A stretch of 64,000 nt of DNA from Bradyrhizobium sp. 132 (GTDB taxonomy: Bacteria > Pseudomonadota > Alphaproteobacteria > Rhizobiales > Xanthobacteraceae): assembly GCF_023074185.1 (NCBI RefSeq), contig NZ_JADPKY010000158.1, forward strand, positions 124,001 through 188,000, given 5' to 3'. Made by a program: the position numbers and the translations under genes. Under the pieces are notes generated by a model. It ran no database searches. It was given only the letters and a program-made list of their open reading frames with translations, and was not told the origin of the DNA. The stretch's first letter is position 1. Each line of letters opens with the position of its first letter. Below are positions 16,683-24,753 of this stretch, in pieces.

Positions 16683-19550
16683 TTACGCCACGCGGCGGAC
16701 TGCGTTCAGCGTCTCGATCATGCGTTCGACTTCCGCGGCCGGGCAGGGCTTGCCGAAATAATATCCCTGCACGTCGGTGCAGCCGCATTCGCGCACGAAA
16801 TGGAGTTGCTCCGCCGTCTCCACACCTTCCGCCGTGGTCTCGACGCCCAGCACCGAGCCAAGGCTGGCGATGGTACGGACGATCGCCACGCTCTCCGGGC
16901 TTTCGCCGAGGGTGCCGACGAAGGAGCGGTCGATCTTGATGCGGTCGAACGGGAATTTGCGCAGATAGCTCAGCGAGGAATAGCCGACGCCGAAATCGTC
17001 GAGACTGACACGCACCCCTAACGCGCGGAGCTGGTGCAGGATCTCGATCGTCGCCTCGCTGTCGTCGAGCAGCGCCGTCTCGGTGACCTCGAGCTCGAGC
17101 CGGTGCGGCGGCAGGCCGGCCTCCGCAAGCGCGCTCGTGACCATCGCCACCAGCCCGCGCGCGCGGAACTGCACCGGCGACAGGTTCACCGCGACGGTGA
17201 GATCGGGCCAGGACACGGCAGCCGCGCACGCCGTGCGCAGCACCCATTCGCCGATCGGAACGATCAACCCGTTCTCTTCCGCGATCGGGATGAATTCGGC
17301 CGGCGAGACGACGCCGCGCGACGGATGTTTCCAGCGCAGCAGCGCTTCGAAGCCGGTGAGTTCGGTCGAGTCGAGCCGCACCTGCGGCTGGAACGCAAGG
17401 TGGAATTCCCGTGCCTCCAGCGCGCCGTGCAGGTCGTGCTCCAGCGCGTGCCGGCTCCGGGCCTCTTCCTCCATCTCGGGCTCGAACAGTTGATAGGCGC
17501 CGCGCCCCTTGGCCTTGGCCTGGTACAGCGCGAGGTCGGCGCATTTCATCAGCTCGTCGGCATCGAGCCCGTGCTCGGGCGCGATTGCGATGCCGACGGA
17601 GACGCCGACATGGATCGACTGGTTCTCCAGCGGCGGCGGGTGACCGATGACCTCAACCAGGCGGCGTGCGAGCTTTTCCGCCGATTGCGGCTGCGGTCCG
17701 CGCTGGAGAACGGCGAATTCGTCGCCGCCGAGCCGCGCGACGGTGTCGTGCTCGCCGACATTCTCTTTCAGCCGCGCCGCGACCCAGCGCAACAGCCGGT
17801 CGCCGGCCGCGTGGCCGAGGCGGTCGTTGACGGTCTTGAAATTGTCGAGGTCGAAGCACAGCACCGCCATCGCGCCGCCGGCGATCGCGACCTGGTTCAG
17901 CCCCTCGCCCATCTTCTCGCGGAACAGCGTGCGGTTGGGCAGGTCAGTGAGCGAATCGTGCAGGGCCATGTGCGCCACGCGGGCCTGCGCCTTGTGGCGC
18001 TCGGTGACGTCCTCATAGGTGACGACCCAGCCGCCGTGCTCCATTCGCTTGTGATTGAGCTTGATGATGCGGCCGTCGCTCAGATGGTGGTGCAGCGTGT
18101 GCTCGCCCTCGCGCAGCCTCTCGACATAGTCGGCATAGAGCCGCGCGCCGGTGGTATTCGGATGGATACCGAGGTCGCAGCTGTGCTCCATGATCTCGCG
18201 CATCGAGACGCCCGGCTTCACCAATTCGGGCGACAGTCCGTACATCTCGATATAGCGGCGGTTGCAGACGATCACGCGCAGGCTCGGATCGAGCATGCAC
18301 AGGCCCTGGCTCATGTTGTTCAGAGCCGCGTCGAAGCGCCGATACTGCTCGCTCAACTCCTCGACCGCGTGCTCGCGCTCGGTGATGTCCTCATAGGTGG
18401 CAACGAAGCCGCCCTCGGCCAGCGCGCAATAGCGCACCGAGATCATGGTGTCGTTCGACATGCGCCGGCGCCTCGGCGAGGAGTCACGGTCGGCGATCCT
18501 CGCGCTGGCGGCTTCCAGGAGCTGCTGCGGACTATATTCGGATGAGAACGCGCCGTTCGTCATCGAGCGCTCGATCAGCTCGCCGAGATGCGTACCGGGT
18601 TTGGTCTCCTCCGGCGACAGCCGATAGATCTTCCGGTAGGTGGTATTGCAGACGCGCAGGCGCATGTCGCTGTCGTAGAAGGCGAGCCCGTGCGCCATGT
18701 TCTCCAGCGCGGCATCGAGGATGAAGTTCTGCTGCCTCAGCGTCTCCTCGTATTGCAGCCGCTCGGTGACGTCTTCGTGCACCGTCACCCAGCCGCCGTC
18801 GGGCAGGAAACGGGAGACCGCCTGCACCATCCGTCCGTCGTAGCGCATCACCAGCAGGGTTTTTGCCTTCCTGGCGCACACGTCCTTCAGCCTGGTGTCG
18901 TGGAATTCCTCGGCAGACATCCCTGGCAGGTTGCCGCGCGAAAGCCAGTGATCGATGGCCTTGCGGTGCGTGACGCCCGGCTTCACGATTTCCGGGTCGA
19001 GATTGTAGAGGTTCAGGAAACGTTCGTTGCAGACGACGACGCGGCTGTCGGAATCATACATGATGAGCCCGTGCGACATGTTCGCGAGTGCGTGCTGGCT
19101 GCGCTCGGTCTGCACGTGCAGCTCCGCCTCGAGCCGGGCGAGGCGGCTGACGTCGTCGCAGATCGTCATCCAGCCGCCGCCGGGGAGCGGCTTCAGCTCG
19201 AGTGCCATGACGAGGCCGCTTGCCAGATGCTGCTCCGTTCGGAACGGTTGACCGTCCGCGATCTGCTTCATGCGCCTGGCATAGAGCGCATCGAGGTCGT
19301 TCGCCGGGAAGTTGCCGAGCTCAGCGCTATGAGCGAGCACGTCGCGATAGCTCGTGCCGACCCGCACGATCTCGGCCGACATGTTGAACAGCGTGAGGTA
19401 GCGCTGATTGACCAGCACGATCCGGTTGGCGACGTCGTAGACGCAGACGCCTTGCTCCATGTGGTCGAGCGCAAGCTGGCTCAGTCCGACGAGGGCCTCC
19501 GGGCCCTCTTCGCGGCGTGCATCAAGCTCGTTGGCGCGGATCGACGTCAT
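16683..19550 (-). CDS. Four-PAS GGDEF-EAL bifunctional cyclic-di-GMP protein
   Basis: A 955-residue soluble protein. Four tandem PAS_7-type domains start with related lines: LDHMEQGVCVYD, LANMSHGLIMYD, LENMAHGLAFYD and LNNMSQGLCMLD, each followed by a V-x-C/V-N-x-R-Y/F helix, spaced roughly 120-130 residues apart. A GGDEF domain with intact RLGGDEFAV and an EAL domain with FEALLRWKHPSRG and LDDFGVGYSSLSYL follow. It can in principle both make and degrade c-di-GMP, with PAS ligands choosing the direction. The internal PAS similarity suggests duplication. It is separated from tctC by 204 bases in which nothing recognisable was seen, and is probably transcribed alone. Confidence 0.92.
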   Translation of the reverse strand: MTSIRANELDARREEGPEALVGLSQLALDHMEQGVCVYDVANRIVLVNQRYLTLFNMSAEIVRVGTSYRDVLAHSAELGNFPANDLDALYARRMKQIADGQPFRTEQHLASGLVMALELKPLPGGGWMTICDDVSRLARLEAELHVQTERSQHALANMSHGLIMYDSDSRVVVCNERFLNLYNLDPEIVKPGVTHRKAIDHWLSRGNLPGMSAEEFHDTRLKDVCARKAKTLLVMRYDGRMVQAVSRFLPDGGWVTVHEDVTERLQYEETLRQQNFILDAALENMAHGLAFYDSDMRLRVCNTTYRKIYRLSPEETKPGTHLGELIERSMTNGAFSSEYSPQQLLEAASARIADRDSSPRRRRMSNDTMISVRYCALAEGGFVATYEDITEREHAVEELSEQYRRFDAALNNMSQGLCMLDPSLRVIVCNRRYIEMYGLSPELVKPGVSMREIMEHSCDLGIHPNTTGARLYADYVERLREGEHTLHHHLSDGRIIKLNHKRMEHGGWVVTYEDVTERHKAQARVAHMALHDSLTDLPNRTLFREKMGEGLNQVAIAGGAMAVLCFDLDNFKTVNDRLGHAAGDRLLRWVAARLKENVGEHDTVARLGGDEFAVLQRGPQPQSAEKLARRLVEVIGHPPPLENQSIHVGVSVGIAIAPEHGLDADELMKCADLALYQAKAKGRGAYQLFEPEMEEEARSRHALEHDLHGALEAREFHLAFQPQVRLDSTELTGFEALLRWKHPSRGVVSPAEFIPIAEENGLIVPIGEWVLRTACAAAVSWPDLTVAVNLSPVQFRARGLVAMVTSALAEAGLPPHRLELEVTETALLDDSEATIEILHQLRALGVRVSLDDFGVGYSSLSYLRKFPFDRIKIDRSFVGTLGESPESVAIVRTIASLGSVLGVETTAEGVETAEQLHFVRECGCTDVQGYYFGKPCPAAEVERMIETLNAVRRVA

Positions 19551-19731
19551 GGGGCGGCGGGGTCTCGGCGGGCAATAGACTTAACGCAGCGTAATTCAGT
19601 CGCTGAGGGTAGCGAAGAGGCGGGAAAATTCCCTTAAGCGCCGTAGTTTACGGAGGGTGACCGGCGGTGCAGAGAGGCGTGTATGCCGACATCTGAATGG
19701 TGAGGTCTTACCATCAGCCCGGACCTTATCG

Positions 19732-19852
19732 CCGTCATCCTGAGGTGCCGGAGCGAAGCGGAGGCCTCGAAGGGCGACGGCCCGGCTGCATCCCGACCGT
19801 CCATCCTTCGAGGCTCGCCGCGCTGCGCACGGCGAACACCTCAGGATGACGG
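19732..19852. repeat. 121-bp palindromic repeat (family A), copy 1
   Basis: Outer arms 19732-19747 and 19837-19852 are perfect 16-bp complements containing CATCCTGAGGTG; inner arms CCTCGAAGG (19765-19773) and CCTTCGAGG (19805-19813) also pair. The same CCTGAGG/CTCGAAGG architecture recurs at 25880-25987, so this is a dispersed element. It occupies much of the 328-base gap 19551-19878 between convergently or tail-to-head placed minus-strand genes; the rest of that gap shows no gene or clear signal. Confidence 0.8.
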
Positions 19853-19878
19853 GGCCAGAGTGCAGTCTCCGTACCGCT

Positions 19879-20754
19879 CTACGGCCCGTACAGGACCAGC
19901 TCCGTATCAGTGAGGTCGGCGAGCTGCGGCCGGTGCGGGCCTTTGAAATATTTGCGGCCACGCCGCTCGGTGTAGATGCCGACGAGGCCGGGAACAGGGC
20001 CATTGGAATCGATGGCAACCGAGATCTTGCCGAGCCGCAGCAGCAGCCGGCCGATGCGGCCTGCGCATTCGGTGTATTCGGCGGCGTTGCGACAGTAGAT
20101 CAGCTTCATTGCGGGAGGCGCAATGAAGCCGCGGCGGATGCGCACCGGTTGCAGGATGAAAGGGAACGTTCCCTTCGGCGTGCGGCACACGAAGCTGAGG
20201 CAATTGTAGCGCGCGTGCCGCGTCAAGAGCTCGGTCTCGGGTTCGGAAAGTCCATCGATCATCTTGGCGTGCTGCGAGATGACCTCGATCTTGCTCCAGC
20301 GCGGCGCGCGCGCCAACGCAGGTACCGAGAAGAATATGCCGCGGCAATAGGCGCGAAAGCCCTGCGTCTCGATGATCGGCCAGGTCCACCGCGCCGGGCT
20401 GATGTTGAGATAGGTAACGTCCTTGTGCCGCTGCGCGATCTTGGTCAGGAGCGGGGCGTAGTTGCGGTAGGCCGGATCGACGTACCAGCTCGACAAATTG
20501 CACTGGATGGCGGTCTCGCCGCCGTCCTTCCGCGCCGTGTAGATCAGCAGCAGCACGCCGACCGGCGTGCCGTCATTGTCGAGCATGTAGCCGAAGCGCG
20601 GGTAACCTTCCGGCACAGGCCGGAAGGCCTGCCGGCGCAGGCCCTGGATCCAGTAGTTGCGCGAGCGGCCCACGAAGCCGCGTGTCAGCAAGTCCGCGAC
20701 TGCCTCGACGTCGGACTCGGTGATCTCGCGGCATCGGACCTTGGTGTGGATCAC
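19879..20754 (-). CDS. GNAT-like acyltransferase of the aminoacyl carrier protein cluster
   Basis: About 291 residues with an N-terminal GNAT-like half (CREITESDVEAVADLLTRGF, then GYMLDNDGTPVGVLLLIY and the VDPAYRNYAPLL stretch that suggests a CoA- or pantetheine-binding loop) and a C-terminal half of unknown fold. It follows the carrier protein ligase gene by 37 bases and in the same direction. I infer that it could move the activated aminoacyl group from the carrier protein to an acceptor, but no acceptor is indicated. The start is uncertain: GTG 20754 (VIHTKVRCREI) is preferred; ATG 20811 would overlap the upstream gene by about 20 bases. Confidence 0.72.
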   Translation of the reverse strand: MIHTKVRCREITESDVEAVADLLTRGFVGRSRNYWIQGLRRQAFRPVPEGYPRFGYMLDNDGTPVGVLLLIYTARKDGGETAIQCNLSSWYVDPAYRNYAPLLTKIAQRHKDVTYLNISPARWTWPIIETQGFRAYCRGIFFSVPALARAPRWSKIEVISQHAKMIDGLSEPETELLTRHARYNCLSFVCRTPKGTFPFILQPVRIRRGFIAPPAMKLIYCRNAAEYTECAGRIGRLLLRLGKISVAIDSNGPVPGLVGIYTERRGRKYFKGPHRPQLADLTDTELVLYGP

Positions 20755-20791
20755 GCTGGTTTTTCCCGTGGAAATGACTGGCCTCGTTCCG

Positions 20792-21772
20792 TTAGCGCCA
20801 GCCTTCGCCATGGGCATCGGCCGCGGTCCGCGACTGCAGGCCCATGATCTCCCGCACCTTGGCGGGCCAGGCGGAAAGGTCGGTGCCGTGGGTGTGGAAC
20901 ATGGCGACGGCCAGGCGGTCCATGCCGAAGGCGACGCAGCCCGTGTGGGCCGGCTGACCATTGGCGTCCTGGATGTCCCAGGTCGTGCCGAAATGCTCGC
21001 GGTGATAGTTGAAGCTCATGCAGGCGGTCGGCTGCTCTTCCGAGCGCAGCGGGATCAGCAGCTCGAACTTGAGCTGCTGCTGCTTCTGGCTCACCGCCTT
21101 CATCTGGCCGACGCGACCGAAGAAGGGGTCGCTGGCATAGTCGACGCGGAAGGTGAGACCGAGATCGGTCGCGATCGCCTGCGCGCGCACCATCCAGCGC
21201 TCGCGGAAATCGGCGACGTCATCGGGGCTGCCGATGCAGACATATTCCCGCATCCGGAACGACTGCAGCCGGTCGAGATGTTTTGACGGCTCACGGCGGA
21301 AGCAGTCGGCGGCGACGTCGAAACGCAGGCCACCCTTCGGCAGCGGGCCGCGGCTCGCCGCGATCGGATAGACGGGATAGCAGGCCGCCGGCGACAGCAC
21401 GAGGTCTGCCGGCGAGAGCGAGCTGGTCCAGTCGCCGCCGGCATCGAAGCGGCTTACCGCGGCGTTGATCTCGCGCTCGGTGCCGTGCAGGCCACATACG
21501 CAGCCGAGCAGGTTTGGAAAGCTCTTGAGATAGCCGGACTTCTCGAGCTGTGAACGGCTCATCACCGGCGGGAAGCGCATCACCTCGGTGCCGGCCTCGC
21601 GATGGCTCGTGATCAGTGCGGCGAGCCGCTCGACGATTCCCTCATAGAGCGCGGTGCGGGCGTAGACGCCGTCCGAGCCCATGGAGTGGAACAGCTTGCC
21701 GGCGAGATGATCGAGCGGATCGGCCATTTGCGGCGCGGTCTCGGGCGAATTGGGGAGGACGGCAATGTTCAT
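20792..21772 (-). CDS. Amino acid:[carrier protein] ligase (class II seryl-tRNA synthetase homologue)
   Basis: A 326-residue class II aminoacyl-tRNA synthetase-like catalytic core lacking the N-terminal tRNA-binding coiled coil of SerRS. Cys131, Glu176 and Cys279 occur exactly where the zinc ligands lie in B. japonicum Bll0957, and FRREPSKHLDRLQSFRMRE is motif 2. That family activates a small amino acid (glycine for Bll0957) with ATP and loads it on the phosphopantetheine of a dedicated carrier protein, not on tRNA. A matching carrier protein gene lies at 23443-23715. The gene is between an acyltransferase and an acyl-CoA dehydrogenase-like gene on the same strand, likely one operon. Confidence 0.93.
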   Translation of the reverse strand: MNIAVLPNSPETAPQMADPLDHLAGKLFHSMGSDGVYARTALYEGIVERLAALITSHREAGTEVMRFPPVMSRSQLEKSGYLKSFPNLLGCVCGLHGTEREINAAVSRFDAGGDWTSSLSPADLVLSPAACYPVYPIAASRGPLPKGGLRFDVAADCFRREPSKHLDRLQSFRMREYVCIGSPDDVADFRERWMVRAQAIATDLGLTFRVDYASDPFFGRVGQMKAVSQKQQQLKFELLIPLRSEEQPTACMSFNYHREHFGTTWDIQDANGQPAHTGCVAFGMDRLAVAMFHTHGTDLSAWPAKVREIMGLQSRTAADAHGEGWR

Positions 21773-21820
21773 GGTTCGGTGTCCTGCTATCTCAAAATTG
21801 TTCTTGTTGGTTTAGTCGCC

Positions 21821-21877
21821 AAGGTACGTCAGTCACGCCAAGGCACGTCAGGCACGAAGAGGCACGTCAGTCATGAA
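21821..21877. repeat. Three tandem 19-bp repeats
   Basis: Three consecutive 19-base units at 21821-21839, 21840-21858 and 21859-21877 share the core GGYACGTCAGKCA with a few substitutions. The last unit overlaps the end of the flavoprotein gene (its stop is at 21867-21869) and the array fills most of the gap before the ligase gene. It contains no dyad large enough for a terminator. It may be a protein-binding array or simple local duplication. Confidence 0.8.
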
Positions 21878-23084
21878 GGCTGGTCGGCACGCCGCTCATC
21901 AGGGTCGATGTCGCGGCATTGGCCAAAATGCGGTCGTTGTTGATCATAATTGGCGATGACAGCACGTCGCGCAGGTGACGGCCCATGGTGAACTCACCGT
22001 CGTTGCGGTAACCGGAAAGGCCTGCGGTGCGCATCGCATGCATCACGGTCTCGACCGCGAGCTCCGAGGCCTGCACCTTCAGAAGCGTGATCGAAGACTG
22101 GAAGTCGAGCGAGCCGAGCGCCCGTTCGTCGTGTTCGGCACGGGCGAAGGTGTCGATATTGGCTGATATCAGTGCACGCAGCTTGGCGAGCGACATCTTG
22201 GCGGCGGTGAAATGCGCGGCCGCCGGCGGCATCTGACCACCCGAGGTGCGGGCCGCCTTGCGGACGAAGGCCTGCGCACGGGTAACTGCGGCTGCAGCGA
22301 TACCAGCCCAGGCCGAGGACCAGCACAGATGCGCGAACGGCGTCATGGTCTGGGCGTGGATCTTGTCATAGGATTCCGGGAAGACGCGGTCGGCGGGGCA
22401 GTCGACCTTCAACTCGAAACCGGTCGAACAGGTGCCGCGCATGCCGAGCGTTTCCCAGCCCAGCGTCCGCTTCAGCGAATAATCGTCCCGGGCGAGCGCC
22501 AGCAGCACCTGGTCGGACGCAGAAGCATTGGTGGCGCGGCGGGCGATGGTGACGAGGCCGTCGGCCTCGGCGCCGTAGGAGATCACGGTGGCGTCTCGCA
22601 CGAGCGAGACGGTATCGCCGGCGTGGTCGACCGCAGCCGCGCTGGCGCGGATGTTGCCGCCGTTCTGCCCTTCGGTGGTGGAGGAGGCCAGCAGCCACTG
22701 GTCGCGCGCGACCCGGCGCATCATGGTTTCCATCCAGGGAATGCCGTGACCGTGCCTGACGACGCAGGCGACCTTTGTCGTGTGCATCGCGTAGACCATC
22801 GACGTGGAGGCGCAGGCGCGTCCGAGCGCGTAGCAGATATCGGTGACGTCGTGGATCGAGGCGCCGAAGCCGCCGAACTCGACCGGGATCATGACGCCGA
22901 GCAGCTTCTGCTCGCGCGCGACCTCGAAAGCCTTGTGGGGGAAGCGGGCGTCGCGATCGACCCCGTCTGCGTCGGCTGCCGCCGCGGCGGCGGTCCGGGC
23001 GGTGCGCTCGACGAGGGAAGGACCCTGCTCGAGATAGCTCGTCTGCGTCTCGTCGACAGTGAGGACTGCTTCACGCACGTTCAT
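21867..23084 (-). CDS. Acyl-CoA dehydrogenase-like flavoprotein of the carrier protein cluster
   Basis: A 405-residue protein with the acyl-CoA dehydrogenase fold order: helical N-terminus (EQKLLGVMIPVEFGGFGAS), middle sheet domain (LLASSTTEGQNGGNIRAS) and helical C-terminus (MRTAGLSGYRNDGEFTMGRH). The usual catalytic glutamate motif near the C-terminus (E-G-T/S) is absent; the corresponding line reads SPIMINNDRILAN. It may therefore act through another base or be an oxygen-using relative (FAD/FMN monooxygenase branch) rather than a true dehydrogenase. Its position upstream of the aa:CP ligase suggests a carrier-bound aminoacyl or acyl substrate. It starts with an ATG facing the divergent carrier protein gene. 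Confidence 0.85.
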   Translation of the reverse strand: MNVREAVLTVDETQTSYLEQGPSLVERTARTAAAAAADADGVDRDARFPHKAFEVAREQKLLGVMIPVEFGGFGASIHDVTDICYALGRACASTSMVYAMHTTKVACVVRHGHGIPWMETMMRRVARDQWLLASSTTEGQNGGNIRASAAAVDHAGDTVSLVRDATVISYGAEADGLVTIARRATNASASDQVLLALARDDYSLKRTLGWETLGMRGTCSTGFELKVDCPADRVFPESYDKIHAQTMTPFAHLCWSSAWAGIAAAAVTRAQAFVRKAARTSGGQMPPAAAHFTAAKMSLAKLRALISANIDTFARAEHDERALGSLDFQSSITLLKVQASELAVETVMHAMRTAGLSGYRNDGEFTMGRHLRDVLSSPIMINNDRILANAATSTLMSGVPTSLHD

Positions 23085-23442
23085 GCTCGTCCGCCTCCGG
23101 TTTGCCGTTCAGGATCGCCGGCATCATTCGCGATGCCGCTTGAGCGATCCTCCGACCATCTTTGCTTATGAGATGAGGCTACGGATTTAATTCAAATTCG
23201 TCGATGAAATAGAGGGTAAACAAAGTCCAATTCCGAACAAGCAGTTAAGGTCGGGTTGTTTGCATCGCCCGTATTTCCGCGATCGCGTTAGGGATCTGTA
23301 AGAGGCCGGAATTCCAGACAATCTGAGTCATCGTTTACTAAGAAACGCGAAGTAATGGTGGCGTCCATTGCGGGATCGGCCCGCCGTGCCCATCGTAGCC
23401 GGCAACCGGTCCGACCTTTAACAGACAGATGGGAATTTGCCG
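23085..23442. promoter_or_regulatory. Divergent promoter region of the carrier protein cluster
   Basis: This 358-base gap separates the flavoprotein-ligase-acyltransferase operon (leftward) from the carrier protein gene (rightward) and must carry both promoters. It includes an AT-richer stretch at about 23188-23235, unusual for this genome, which is a likely promoter or operator zone. I could not assign -35/-10 boxes with confidence and see no reading frame in it. Confidence 0.5.
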
Positions 23443-23715
23443 ATGCAGGGCTTCGATACCGAATTGCGCAATCGTGTCATCAAGCTGGTGAAGGGCATTC
23501 TCGCACAGAATTCGCTTGCCGCTGACGTCACGCCGCAGGCCAAGCTCGTCGACGTCGGCCTGACCTCGATGGACATGGTCAATCTGATGCTCGGCGTCGA
23601 AGCCGAGTTCGACTTCACGATTCCCCAGTCCGAGATCACACCGGAGAACTTCCAGTCCATCGAGACGCTGGAGCGCATGGTGGCGACCCAGCTGCAGCCG
23701 GCGACCGCGGCCTAG
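23443..23715 (+). CDS. Acyl carrier protein-like aminoacyl carrier protein
   Basis: A 90-residue four-helix carrier protein. The phosphopantetheine attachment Ser42 lies in DVGLTSMDMVNLML, where the usual DSL is replaced by TSM, followed by the acidic recognition helix EAEFDFTIP. It is divergent from the aa:CP ligase operon and is the likely amino acid acceptor of that ligase, by analogy with the B. japonicum Bll0957 system. The ATG at 23443 follows GGGA; a TTG six bases earlier is possible. It is not next to fab genes, so a housekeeping fatty acid role is unlikely. Confidence 0.88.
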   Translation: MQGFDTELRNRVIKLVKGILAQNSLAADVTPQAKLVDVGLTSMDMVNLMLGVEAEFDFTIPQSEITPENFQSIETLERMVATQLQPATAA

Positions 23716-23859
23716 TCAGCCCCTCCGGGACGACACGGAATATGCGGCGTCGCTCCTCACAGCATCGACACCCCGCCCACCACCCCCGTTCCAAAAGCGC
23801 CGCAAAACTGGCATAGCTTCTCCACGGGATCGCGATGGCGCGAACGGGGTGGAGCAGGC

Positions 23860-24735
23860 ATGACGCAGGCGGTACTGGGCATCATAGGCGGCTCCGGCAT
23901 CTACGATCTGCCGGGACTCGAGGACGCTCGCGAAGAGGTGATCAAGAGCCCTTGGGGTGAGCCGTCGGCGTCCTTGCGGCGCGGCTCCATGGCCGGCCTG
24001 CCGATCGTGTTCCTGCCGCGCCATGACAAAGGCCACCGGCTGTCTCCTTCCGACATCAACTATCGCGCCAATATCGACGTCCTGAAGCGCGCCGGCGTCA
24101 CCGATCTGATCTCGCTGTCGGCCTGCGGCTCGTTCAGGGAGGAGCTGCCGCCCGGTACCTTCGTTCTCGTCGACCAGTTCGTCGATCGCACCCACAAGCG
24201 CGAGAGCTCGTTCTTCGGCCGGGGCTGCGTCGCGCATGTGTCGATGGCGCACCCGGTCTCGCCGCGCTTGCGTATTCATCTTGCCGCGGCCGCTGAAGCC
24301 GAGGGCATCGCGTTTGCGCGCGGCGGCACCTATGTCTGCATGGAGGGACCGCAATTCTCCACCTATGCGGAAAGCATGACCTACAAGACACTGGGTTATT
24401 CCGTGATCGGCATGACCAACATGCCTGAAGCGAAACTCGCGCGTGAGGCGGAGCTTTGCTACGCCACCGTCGCGATGGTGACGGATTTCGACTGCTGGCA
24501 TCCCGATCATGACGCCGTCACCGTGCAGGACATCATCCGCGTGCTCAGCTCGAACGCCGACAAGGCGAAGGCGCTGGTGGCGCGGCTGGCCAAGGATTTC
24601 CCGCGCGAGCATGAACCGTGTCCGATCGGTTCGGACCGCGCGCTCGACACTGCGCTCATCACCGTGCCCGAGGCGCGCGATCCCGAACTTTTGAAGAAGC
24701 TCGATGCGGTGGCCGGCCGCATCCTGCGGGCGTGA
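23860..24735 (+). CDS. mtnP: S-methyl-5'-thioadenosine phosphorylase
   Basis: A 291-residue nucleoside phosphorylase of the MTAP/PNP family. It has the phosphate-binding start IIGGSGIYDLPG, the FLPRHDKGHRLSPSDINYRAN substrate region and VCMEGPQFSTYAES. It splits methylthioadenosine, a by-product of polyamine and homoserine lactone synthesis, into adenine and methylthioribose 1-phosphate for methionine salvage. GGAGCAGGC precedes the ATG. It forms an operon with mtnA 18 bases downstream; the preceding carrier protein gene is 144 bases away in the same direction and may or may not be cotranscribed. Confidence 0.95.
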   Translation: MTQAVLGIIGGSGIYDLPGLEDAREEVIKSPWGEPSASLRRGSMAGLPIVFLPRHDKGHRLSPSDINYRANIDVLKRAGVTDLISLSACGSFREELPPGTFVLVDQFVDRTHKRESSFFGRGCVAHVSMAHPVSPRLRIHLAAAAEAEGIAFARGGTYVCMEGPQFSTYAESMTYKTLGYSVIGMTNMPEAKLAREAELCYATVAMVTDFDCWHPDHDAVTVQDIIRVLSSNADKAKALVARLAKDFPREHEPCPIGSDRALDTALITVPEARDPELLKKLDAVAGRILRA

Positions 24736-24753
24736 TACGAAAGGCAGAATGCC

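Noticed and set aside
20792..21772. Functional seryl-tRNA synthetase
   Set aside because: The N-terminal tRNA-binding coiled coil is absent, the protein is only 326 residues, and the neighbouring carrier protein and exact zinc residues fit the aa:CP ligase family.
21821..21877. Tandem repeats as a mini CRISPR array
   Set aside because: Units are directly abutting with no spacers, only three copies, and no cas gene is in the window.
23443..23715. Housekeeping fatty acid acyl carrier protein
   Set aside because: The usual DSL serine motif is replaced by TSM, no fab genes are adjacent, and it is divergent from the aa:CP ligase operon.
23809..23821. TGGCATAGCTTCT as a sigma-54 promoter for mtnP
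   Set aside because: The GG element is present but the GC at the required ten-base distance is missing, and no enhancer-binding regulator is nearby.
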